Source: Bacteroidota bacterium
GTDB lineage: Bacteria; Bacteroidota; Bacteroidia; Bacteroidales; DTGW01
Direction of reading: 5' to 3'
NCBI GenBank assembly: GCA_029572965.1
Contig: JAKPQD010000033.1
Coordinates: 1-52,406 of the forward strand
Length of the DNA: 52,406 nt
Shown here: positions 46,132 to 52,406 of the stretch, piece after piece
How the letters are laid out: every line of letters starts with the position of its first letter
How positions within the stretch are numbered: position 1 is the first letter of the stretch
Translations under genes and position numbers: made by a program
The notes under the pieces: model-generated
Seen by the model: only the letters and a program-made list of their open reading frames with translations
Told to the model about the DNA's origin: nothing
Databases searched by the model: none

Positions 46132-46668
46132 ATGGGGAAAAAAAATGTTTCAGAACGTTGGAAGGTTTTAAAACTTCCTAATTTGGATATAACTGAAAAA
46201 TACGCTATTTCGGACCATGGCAGGGTCAAAAGTTTTAAATGCCATGAAAAAGGGAAAATTATCAATTGTTCTGTTATCAGGGGCTATAAGGCTATTGTGG
46301 TCAAGCTTTCGTCAGGCAAATACACTTCTTTATATGTACATAAGCTGGTAGCCGAAATGTTCCTCGAACGGGCGTTTTTACTACAAAAATATGTTATCCA
46401 TAAAGACTATGATAAATCAAACAACCATTTTCAAAATCTTTGTTGGGTGACATTTCAAACCATGAATGCCCATCAAAAACTAAACCCTAACAATAAAGTT
46501 CTGAAGGTCAATCATGCCAAACTCTCTGAAGAAGAGGTCAAAACTATAAAATTGAAATTGAAAAAAAATGTCAAAGCATTGATTTTGGCAAAAAAATACG
46601 GCATCACCCATACTCAGGTTTACCGCATAAAAAATGGACAGAATTGGAAACATGTAAATGTAGGTTGA
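46132..46668 (+). CDS. NUMOD4/HNH endonuclease-like protein
   Basis: A 178-residue protein built like free-standing homing endonucleases. NUMOD4 at about 8-40 (ERWKVLKLPNLDITEKYAISDHGRVKSF; W-K-x-I...Y-x-I-S-x-x-G-R-V-x-S). An HNH-like segment spans about 68-115: VHKLVAEMFL, then VIHKDYDKSNNHFQNLCWVT, where canonical HNH has N-H-x-D-x-x-x-x-N-N...N-L-x-W; the Asn before His is Ile here. A C-terminal helix-turn-helix (about 130-172; LSEEEVKTIK...ILAKKYGITHTQVYRIKNGQNW) matches the NUMOD-associated HTH. It lies between lgt and metK with element D just upstream. Presumably selfish or phage-derived. Confidence 0.82.
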   Translation: MGKKNVSERWKVLKLPNLDITEKYAISDHGRVKSFKCHEKGKIINCSVIRGYKAIVVKLSSGKYTSLYVHKLVAEMFLERAFLLQKYVIHKDYDKSNNHFQNLCWVTFQTMNAHQKLNPNNKVLKVNHAKLSEEEVKTIKLKLKKNVKALILAKKYGITHTQVYRIKNGQNWKHVNVG

Positions 46669-46708
46669 AATACCCCCCCTTATTTATTTCATAAAGTTTT
46701 AGTTAGTA

Positions 46709-46745
46709 AAAGCAAGAGCCTGTCAGGAAAATCCCTAACAGGCTT
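46709..46745 (+). terminator. Terminator of the HNH-like gene
   Basis: AGCCTGTCAGG / CCTAACAGGCT with one mismatch, loop about 7, followed by TAGTTTTATTATTA on the plus strand. The complementary direction could also serve metK readthrough. Confidence 0.6.
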
Positions 46746-46758
46746 AGTTTTATTATTA

Positions 46759-46889
46759 GTCAGCCCAACAAAAGAATAACTTTGCCAATTTACGGCAGGC
46801 CTTGAATTTTTGTAACTTTTGCTTCAGGGCAAAAGTTTGCAATGCCTGTAAATATAAATACCCAAGCGTTTTTCTTATGCCGGGCTGAC
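46759..46889. repeat. Family A palindromic repeat, copy 4 with outer arms
   Basis: Nested inverted repeats: outermost GTCAGCCC (46759-46766) / GGGCTGAC (46882-46889); middle ATTTACGGCA (46788-46797) / TGCCTGTAAAT (46843-46853); innermost AACTTTTGC, loop TTCAGG, GCAAAAGTT. The core 46788-46853 is shared with three other sites. It lies directly downstream of metK, where it could also fold in its transcript. Confidence 0.75.
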
Positions 46890-46906
46890 CTTATTTAAGG
46901 CTTTTG

Positions 46907-48226
46907 TTACAAACCAAATTCTTTTTTCAGCACGTCAACATAATCCAATGATTCCCATCCAAAATATTTCACTTTTTTGAATATCTGTTCGTGCCCATTT
47001 GTTTGTCGGGTATAAGTTTCGCTGTCTTTGTAAAATACTTCTACTTCTGCTTCAAAAGGTTCGCGCCCAAAGTGGCCGTATGAAGCAGTTTCGAGGAAGA
47101 TAGGGTTTTTAAGGCCAAAACGTTTTACAATGGCAAAAGGCCTGTTGTCAAATATTTTGGCAATTTTTTCGGCTATCTGGCCATCAGACAGTTTTACTTT
47201 TGAAGTACCATAAGTGTTGATAAACAAGCTTACAGGCTGTGCTACGCCAATAGCATAAGCCAACTGGACTAATACCTCGTCGGCAATACCTGCAGCAACC
47301 ATGTTTTTAGCAATATGACGAGCAGCATAAGCAGCAGAACGGTCCACTTTCGAAGAGTCTTTACCTGAAAAAGCCCCGCCACCATGAGCTCCTTTGCCTC
47401 CATAAGTGTCAACAATAATTTTACGCCCTGTCAAACCAGTGTCACCGTGCGGGCCGCCAATAACAAACTTACCGGTTGGGTTAACGTGAAGGATGTAATC
47501 ATTTTTGAACAGCCCTTTAATCCTTTCGGGAAGTTGTTTCATAATGCGCGGGATAAGGATGTTTTGTACATCGTTTTTGATCACCATTTGCATTTCCTTT
47601 TCGGCTTCATGTTTGTCTTCAGGGTGATTGGTTTTGGGCAGTACAAATTCATCGTGTTGTGTAGAAACCACAATCGTATGAATTCTTACAGGCTTGTTGT
47701 TGTCATCGTATTGGACCGTCACTTGCGATTTTGAGTCGGGCCTGAGGTAAGTCATTTCTTTGCCTTCGCGCCTTATTGCAGCCAGTTCGCGCAATAACAA
47801 GTGCGAAAGGTCAAGTGAAAGCGGCATGTAGTTCTCGGTCTCGTTAGTAGCATAACCAAACATCATACCCTGGTCTCCGGCCCCCTGGTCCTCTTCTTTG
47901 ATACGTACAACTCCCATGTTGATATCAGGGCTTTGCTCGTGAATGGCAGAAATCACACCGCACGAATTGCTTTCAAACATATATTCGCCTTTGTTGTAGC
48001 CAATTCTTTCAATCACTTTGCGGGCTACCTGTTGAACGTCAACATAGCCTTCGGTTTTTACTTCGCCACCTAAAACTACAAGCCCGGTAGTGCATAAGGT
48101 CTCGCATGCTACTTTTGAGTTGGGGTCGCTTTTTAAAAATTCGTCGAGGAGGGCATCTGAAATTTGGTCAGATACTTTGTCCGGATGTCCTTCCGATACT
48201 GATTCGGATGTAAATAAATATGCCAT
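46907..48226 (-). CDS. metK: S-adenosylmethionine synthetase
   Basis: A 439-residue methionine adenosyltransferase making SAM from methionine and ATP. All signature segments are present: [15 protein letters not shown] (methionine/ATP site), [24 protein letters not shown] and [19 protein letters not shown]. It is longer than the enterobacterial enzyme (about 384), with an extra insert around 200-240, as in other Bacteroidota. No SAM riboswitch of a class I recognise is visible in the upstream 418 bases. Single gene, divergent from hsp20. Confidence 0.98.
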   Translation of the reverse strand: MAYLFTSESVSEGHPDKVSDQISDALLDEFLKSDPNSKVACETLCTTGLVVLGGEVKTEGYVDVQQVARKVIERIGYNKGEYMFESNSCGVISAIHEQSPDINMGVVRIKEEDQGAGDQGMMFGYATNETENYMPLSLDLSHLLLRELAAIRREGKEMTYLRPDSKSQVTVQYDDNNKPVRIHTIVVSTQHDEFVLPKTNHPEDKHEAEKEMQMVIKNDVQNILIPRIMKQLPERIKGLFKNDYILHVNPTGKFVIGGPHGDTGLTGRKIIVDTYGGKGAHGGGAFSGKDSSKVDRSAAYAARHIAKNMVAAGIADEVLVQLAYAIGVAQPVSLFINTYGTSKVKLSDGQIAEKIAKIFDNRPFAIVKRFGLKNPIFLETASYGHFGREPFEAEVEVFYKDSETYTRQTNGHEQIFKKVKYFGWESLDYVDVLKKEFGL

Positions 48227-48644
48227 AATCTTTTAAAAATTTTGTTTAAAACAATTGTTTTTGGGAAATGTTGTAATGGCAGTTTGCAAGTGTATAAATG
48301 CGGCAGGAAGGAAGTCCATATTTAGCATTTTTTACAGTGGTTGCAAGCAGACACAAATTTTTCCACATTTGGGCACAAAAATACACATTTTTGTGAAAAG
48401 TACAATTGTTATTTTTATTTGCTTAATAAACAGTTGTTTATAAATTTATTCGGACATTTTGGCATGCAAAATTTTCAAAAATTGCCATTTTGTCTAACGC
48501 TTAAATTTTGCTTTAATTTGTTTATATCTCTGATTATCAGGTTTATATATTTTTATTTAAAATTTTGGTATATAATTTGACAAAACCTATACTGAAATCA
48601 AAATAAAAAGTTTTCGATAAAATTTAAAATGTTGAACTAAAATA
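48227..48644. other. Divergent metK/hsp20 regulatory region
   Basis: 418 very A/T-rich bases with no gene. Contains the palindrome at 48374-48395 and several TTTG/TATA-type stretches; I could not fix either promoter. Confidence 0.5.
48374..48395. promoter_or_regulatory. Palindromic operator candidate
   Basis: CACAAAAAT, ACAC, ATTTTTGTG: a perfect 9-bp inverted repeat with a 4-base centre, in the divergent region between metK and the Hsp20 gene. Size and symmetry fit a dimeric repressor site, but no regulator is known. Confidence 0.4.
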
Positions 48645-49088
48645 ATGGAGGATTTAGCCATGTTAGCACTCAGAAATTTAAACAGTTTGCCCAGCTTTGT
48701 TGAAGAATTTTTCAACCACGAATTGCCTTATAGCTGGAACCGCAATTGGGCTACCATCAGTACCCCTGCGGTAAATATTGTCGAAAGCAAAGATGAGTTT
48801 CGTATTGAAGTAGCTGCCCCGGGCCTTACCAAAGAAGATTTCAAGATTAACCTTGAAAATGACCAGTTGACCATTTCGGCCAATAAAGAAGTGAAGAAAG
48901 AAGAAAACGAAGAAACTTACACCCGCAGGGAATTTTCGTATAGCTCCTTCAGCCGCTCATTTACTTTGCCCGAAACTGTTGATAGCGAAAAAATTAAAGC
49001 TTCTCATCAAGACGGGGTATTGACCATTCATGTGCCCAAAAAAGAAGAAGCCAAACCTAAACCAGCCAGAGAAATTGCTGTTGCATAA
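48645..49088 (+). CDS. Hsp20/alpha-crystallin family small heat-shock protein
   Basis: A 147-residue small heat-shock chaperone. The alpha-crystallin domain spans about 38-135 (PAVNIVESKDEFRIEVAAPGLTKEDFKINLE...GVLTIHVPKKEE), including the A-x-x-x-G-V-L-T-I motif (here HQDGVLTI). A short N-terminal arm (LPSFVEEFFNHELP) precedes it and a Lys/Pro tail follows. Two starts are possible: ATG 48645, or ATG 48660, which has GGAGG eight bases upstream, rare in this phylum. Holds unfolding proteins under heat stress. Followed by a strong terminator. Confidence 0.95.
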   Translation: MEDLAMLALRNLNSLPSFVEEFFNHELPYSWNRNWATISTPAVNIVESKDEFRIEVAAPGLTKEDFKINLENDQLTISANKEVKKEENEETYTRREFSYSSFSRSFTLPETVDSEKIKASHQDGVLTIHVPKKEEAKPKPAREIAVA

Positions 49089-49106
49089 TAATTTGGCAGG
49101 TAGTTG

Positions 49107-49148
49107 GACTAAACTTTCCAGGTTTTTAAAACCTGGAAAGTTTTTTTA
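49107..49148. terminator. Bidirectional rho-independent terminator
   Basis: AAACTTTCCAGGTTTT / AAAACCTGGAAAGTTT with a T-run after it, lying between the convergent hsp20 and TfoX-C-like genes and touching the latter's stop. Confidence 0.9.
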
Positions 49149-49400
49149 TTGACATAGCTGAAAAAATTCTTTCAGCTCATCTTTCTTTTCTTTGCTCAAC
49201 AAAGCAGATTTCACGCCCTGGATAGCCCCTTCAATAGAATAGAGGTTGTTTAAACTGGCTTTGGGGTCTATTTCTTTAATCAGCAAAAAAGCTTTTTCGC
49301 TGCCCAGCACTTTTAGTTTTTTTTCGTCCTCAATGCCTGCTTTTTCAAGCTTCTCGGCCAAGGTTTCGCCTATATTGGGCAATGTTGTCAATTTGCTCAT
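49146..49400 (-). CDS. TfoX C-terminal-domain-like small protein
   Basis: An 84-residue protein matching the TfoX C-terminal domain: LTTLPNIGETLAEKLEKAGI is a helix-hairpin-helix-like opening (L-x-N-I/L-G-x-x-x-x-x-x-L-x-x-x-G-I), then VLGSEKAFLLIKEID and NNLYSIEGAIQGV (family pattern L-x-x-L-x-A-I-E-G-A-x-x-G). The N-terminal TfoX/Sxy domain that activates competence genes is absent. The single domain is probably a small DNA- or protein-binding unit; a role in competence should not be assumed. Confidence 0.75.
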   Translation of the reverse strand: MSKLTTLPNIGETLAEKLEKAGIEDEKKLKVLGSEKAFLLIKEIDPKASLNNLYSIEGAIQGVKSALLSKEKKDELKEFFQLCQ

Positions 49401-49535
49401 TTTTACTAAATGTTTTGAATTTCATTTATTTAACGCTTACAAAATTATAGCAAAAGTGATGAATAGAATTTATTAAATTGACGAATGTGTAGAAAAAGCT
49501 ATTTTTGAGAAAAATATAACCCTTAAAAATTTGAT

Positions 49536-50702
49536 ATGAGCAATTTTGACGAGATAATCAACCGGAAAAACACCCAATGCCTCAAGTATGACGCTCTTTT
49601 TGAAAGATTTGGAAATACAAAATTGTTACCAATGTGGGTTGCAGATATGGATTTCAGGGTAAGCCAGCCCATAACAGAAGCCATAATGAATGTTGCAAAA
49701 CATGGCATTTATGGCTACTCTGTTGAAAGCCAAAAATACTATGATGCGGTAAAATATTGGTTTGAAAATAAACACCAATGGCAACTCGATGATGACAGCA
49801 TATTTTTTACCAATGGCGTTGTTTCGGCTATTCACAACTTAATCAATGCTTTTACTTCTAAAGGCGACGGAGTGCTTATCCAGTCGCCGGTGTATTACCC
49901 TTTTTTTAGCCTGGTAAAATCTAACGACCGAAAACTGTTAGTAAACCAGTTGATTGAGCTCAATAACCAATATTTTATCGATTTTGATGATTTTGAAAAG
50001 AAAGCCCGCGAGGCCTCGATGTTTATCTTGTGCAGCCCGCATAACCCCGTCAGCAGGGTATGGAAAAGAGACGAGCTTGAACGTATGGCCCAAATTTGTT
50101 ATGACAACAATGTCATTATCATTTCGGACGAAATCCATAACGATTTGGTTCAGAAACCGTTTAAGCATATCCCGACAGCAACCATTAATACTTTGATCGA
50201 AGATATCACCATTACATGTCATTCGGCCAGCAAAACTTTCAACCTGGCAGGCCTCAATACAGCTTATATAATCACAAAAAACCGTAAGTGGAAACAGCAA
50301 ATACAGCAGCACTATGCCAGGCAGCATGCCCATGCATTCAATATTTTCGGGGCAGAAGCCATGTATGCTGCTTATATGCATTCGGACCAATGGTATAGCC
50401 AATTGTTGCAATACATTAAAGACAATTACTTGTATCTGGTACAGTATATCCAAGCCAATATCCCACATGTAAAAATTACGCCTATGGAAGCTACATATCT
50501 TATTTGGCTTGATTTTAGGGCTTTCAATATGACTGACCAACAGTTGAAAAATTTTATCATCGACAATGCAGCTTTGGCTTTGAACGATGGCCCGTCTTTT
50601 GGTATTGGGGGCAGCGGTTTTCAACGGATTAACATAGCCTGTCCCCGCAAAACCCTTGAAATAGCTTTAATACAGCTTACAAAAGCTTGTAATTCATTAT
50701 AA
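49536..50702 (+). CDS. PatB/MalY-family PLP-dependent C-S lyase (cystathionine beta-lyase type)
   Basis: A 388-residue fold-type I PLP enzyme of the MalY/PatB branch. It begins FDEIINRKNTQCLKYD, with LPMWVADMDF (31-40) as the branch signature. PLP-site residues: Asp198 in IIISDEIHNDL, and Lys233 in TCHSASKTFNLAGL forming the aldimine. CSPHNPVSRVW is the substrate-carboxylate region (Gly usually where Ser is). The C-terminal Arg in FQRINIACPR is present. It probably cleaves cystathionine or cysteine conjugates to pyruvate, ammonia and a thiol. Confidence 0.92.
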   Translation: MSNFDEIINRKNTQCLKYDALFERFGNTKLLPMWVADMDFRVSQPITEAIMNVAKHGIYGYSVESQKYYDAVKYWFENKHQWQLDDDSIFFTNGVVSAIHNLINAFTSKGDGVLIQSPVYYPFFSLVKSNDRKLLVNQLIELNNQYFIDFDDFEKKAREASMFILCSPHNPVSRVWKRDELERMAQICYDNNVIIISDEIHNDLVQKPFKHIPTATINTLIEDITITCHSASKTFNLAGLNTAYIITKNRKWKQQIQQHYARQHAHAFNIFGAEAMYAAYMHSDQWYSQLLQYIKDNYLYLVQYIQANIPHVKITPMEATYLIWLDFRAFNMTDQQLKNFIIDNAALALNDGPSFGIGGSGFQRINIACPRKTLEIALIQLTKACNSL

Positions 50703-50787
50703 TATTGAATGGTATGTAATAAAAAAATACTAAACATTCTTGTATATTAATTTTCAATGGATTAAATTTAATCTAAAATTTATACCT

Positions 50788-51726
50788 ATGATTTTTGATA
50801 TTCCCAATTTGAGAGAAAAACGCCTGATCCAATGGGCAAAGATAAACAGGGTAAACATACCTCATGACCCGGCTCAGCTGGTCAATGTAACGTCTTTAGA
50901 TATCAGTTTCAAAAATCTCAAAGCTCTTCCTAAAGAAATAGGTTGCTTGGTAAATTTGGAAGAAATGGATGCCTCTTATAATCAGATTGCCGATTTGCCG
51001 TGGGAATTTGCGCAACTCAAGAATCTTGTCAGGCTGAATCTGAGCAATAACCTTTTTAGTGATATCCCGGGTATTGTATGTAACCATGTTCAATTAGAAT
51101 CACTCAATATTGAAGGCAATTTTATTAAAAAAATTACGCCTGTTATTGCTAATCTTTCCAGCCTGGTTAACTTTTCAATAGGTTATAACCAGATTTTTGA
51201 ATTGCCTATAGAGTTTGGGCATTTAAAGCATGTTGTTAACCTTGATTTATCATGTAATGCATTGCATGAGCTCCCTTCTTCATTTGTTAAGTTGTATAAC
51301 CTGAAAAACCTGAAAATTGGAGGCAACCAGTTTGCACAAAAACCTGCCCTGCTTGCTGAAATGCCCAATCTTGAAACAGTGGACGAGAGTAAAGACATTG
51401 AAATAATTAACAAAGCATTTTTATTTTCTGTTATTTCTGATAGTACCCGCAGGGTAGAAAAATATATTGCTTTAGGGGCTGATGTAAATTACCAGTTGAA
51501 GGACTATCAAAACACACCTTTTACTACTGCTCTATTTGAAGCTCAATCATTAGAAATGGTAAAAATACTGTTGGCTTATGGAGCCAATGCTGCTGTCCAG
51601 CGGCAATACAAAATGACTGTCAAAAGCTTTTTCGGGCAAAAAGAAAAACAGGTTACAGAAACATTTCTTACCAAAAAACACAAGCCAGAAATAGAAAAAT
51701 ACCTCAAAAGTATTGAGATGATTTAG
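50788..51726 (+). CDS. Leucine-rich repeat and ankyrin repeat fusion protein
   Basis: 312 residues from the ATG at 50788 (an earlier start at 50740 adds 16 residues). Residues about 28-205 hold seven or so LRRs of the L-x-x-L-x-x-x-x-N-x-(I/L)-x-x-(I/L)-P type (LVNLEEMDASYNQIADLPWEFAQL; LKNLVRLNLSNNLFSDIPG; LSSLVNFSIGYNQIFELPIEFGHL). From about 220 there are ankyrin-like repeats (SDSTRRVEKYIALGADVNYQLKDYQNTPFTTALFEAQSLEMVKILLAYGANAAVQ type). No signal peptide, so cytoplasmic. Binding scaffold of unknown partner. A terminator follows. Confidence 0.85.
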   Translation: MIFDIPNLREKRLIQWAKINRVNIPHDPAQLVNVTSLDISFKNLKALPKEIGCLVNLEEMDASYNQIADLPWEFAQLKNLVRLNLSNNLFSDIPGIVCNHVQLESLNIEGNFIKKITPVIANLSSLVNFSIGYNQIFELPIEFGHLKHVVNLDLSCNALHELPSSFVKLYNLKNLKIGGNQFAQKPALLAEMPNLETVDESKDIEIINKAFLFSVISDSTRRVEKYIALGADVNYQLKDYQNTPFTTALFEAQSLEMVKILLAYGANAAVQRQYKMTVKSFFGQKEKQVTETFLTKKHKPEIEKYLKSIEMI

Positions 51727-52119
51727 TGTATCCTTTTGGTTTAATAACTTATTGTTAAAAATATTCCTCAAAAAAAACGCTTTGGCCTTTTGGCTTTAGC
51801 CAATAAAGCTTTTTTTAACACTATTTTCGTCAGGCCAAAAGCAACAATTGATGATGTTATCCTTATTTCAAACGCACGTTAATTTATTAAATTGCTGAAT
51901 GACAATTTCTTAATCGATTAAGTGTTTTTTCAATACTTATTTGGGTTAAATTAAAAATTTTTACTTTTCGTTCATTGTTTGCTAAAAAAAGTTCAACTTA
52001 TTGCTATTTGGGCGCTTTTTAACTCCTGCTTAACAGATAAACCAACAGATATTTTTACTTTAGCCAATTTACATTGACTATAAATTTAACACACATTTGA
52101 ACACTTTGTATAACTAGCT
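51727..52119. other. Gene-free A/T-rich interval
   Basis: 393 bases without a supportable gene. It holds the LRR-gene terminator and, near 52056-52063, TACTTTAG, a weak -7-like box for the next gene. Confidence 0.5.
51779..51816 (+). terminator. Rho-independent terminator of the LRR gene
   Basis: GCTTT...TTGGC-TTTA-GCCAA-T-AAAGC followed by seven T. The two-tier stem has an internal loop. Confidence 0.55.
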
Positions 52120-52406
52120 ATGAAAAACTTTTTTAAAAAAATTTTTAACGAGAAGTTCAGTCTTCCCGCAAAAATAAGCTTTGTGCTGATAGGCTTAGCT
52201 TCTACCATTTGGTTTTTGGTACGCGTAATACCAAAGCCCCAACGTGCTGCATACCCATGTATGCGCACGGCTGCACCTCTTATGTCGGGTTTTGTAATTT
52301 ACCTGCTTTCTTTAGGTGGTTCGCTTTTATTTTTCAGAAAAGCTATTGCAAACCTCAAAAAAGCAAAATATTGGGCAGCCATCGGGGCTATTGCCATTAG
52401 CTTTGT
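52120..52406 (+). CDS. DUF362-like membrane-anchored protein, N-terminal part only
   Basis: An open frame from ATG 52120 runs past the window edge (95 complete codons, no stop). The translation starts MKNFFKKIFNEKFSLPAKI and has a membrane helix SFVLIGLASTIWFLV (about 20-34). RVIPKPQRAAYPCMRTAAPLMSGF follows, then a second helix (about 60-73) and a third at the edge. The V-I-P-K-P-x-R-A-x-Y-P-C pattern is what I recall at the N-terminus of Bacteroidota DUF362-domain proteins, normally followed by a soluble Fe-S-associated domain. Assignment is tentative because the main domain lies outside. Confidence 0.5.
   Translation, partial: MKNFFKKIFNEKFSLPAKISFVLIGLASTIWFLVRVIPKPQRAAYPCMRTAAPLMSGFVIYLLSLGGSLLFFRKAIANLKKAKYWAAIGAIAISF

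Noticed and set aside
48227-48400. SAM riboswitch upstream of metK
   Set aside because: No SAM-I, SAM-II or SAM/SAH core pattern could be recognised by eye in the A/T-rich leader.
49938-50624. 228-codon minus-strand open frame
   Set aside because: It is fully antisense to the PatB/MalY gene, whose catalytic motifs are intact. The translation has no family features.

Overview
This 52.4 kb window reads as a chromosomal segment of a Bacteroidota bacterium (Bacteroidales/Marinilabiliales-like; the genus cannot be fixed from sequence alone). The grounds are: moderate-to-low GC; A/T-rich start regions almost without Shine-Dalgarno sequences; -7 boxes of the TAnnTTTG type; paired glycine-lipid acyltransferases; many secreted carbohydrate-active enzymes; a long MetK; and a LytTR/YehU-type two-component pair. 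I saw no tRNA, rRNA, CRISPR array, prophage or complete insertion sequence.

Layout. 1-7000 (mostly minus strand): a DUF433/DUF5615 toxin-antitoxin-like pair, a secreted GH43 with a ricin-like tail, three secreted proteins of unknown function and an SGNH esterase. 7200-14110: an orphan SiaC-like protein, an AlkD-like protein, an aldo/keto reductase with a decayed ferredoxin tail, a cold-shock-like RRM protein, glycine-lipid acyltransferases GlsB and GlsA, and an S9 peptidase. 14250-16760: a lipoprotein plus a small outer-membrane protein. 17298-27492: a chemosensory cluster, CheA - TorF-type porin - MCP (Cache-like sensor) - CheW - MCP (four-helix-bundle-like sensor) - larger porin, followed on the other strand by a sensor-less MCP broken by an in-frame amber codon. 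No CheY, CheR or CheB lies nearby.

27795-33740: a hemicellulose-type group with a right-handed beta-helix protein resembling GH120, a GH2 and a CE1-like esterase. 33791-40373: a six-gene minus-strand run, TolC - MacA-like adaptor - ABC ATPase - MacB-like permease - LytS-like kinase - LytTR regulator. 40599-44689: a methyltransferase, a TPR protein, a Fic protein, a frameshifted GNAT, and a double [4Fe-4S]/membrane-histidine fusion. 45023-52406: Lgt, a NUMOD4/HNH endonuclease-like protein, MetK, Hsp20, a TfoX C-terminal-like protein, a PatB/MalY C-S lyase, an LRR-ankyrin fusion and the start of a DUF362-like membrane protein.

The intergenic DNA is unusually rich in short dispersed repeats. 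Family A is a nested palindrome with four copies. Family B/C is a composite repeat with one nearly complete copy and three partial ones. Element D is a 157-bp MITE-like unit with 21-bp terminal inverted repeats. Two B/C pieces in the same orientation flank the 41.3-44.9 kb accessory-looking block. The most system-like feature is the chemosensory operon with outer-membrane porins built into it.
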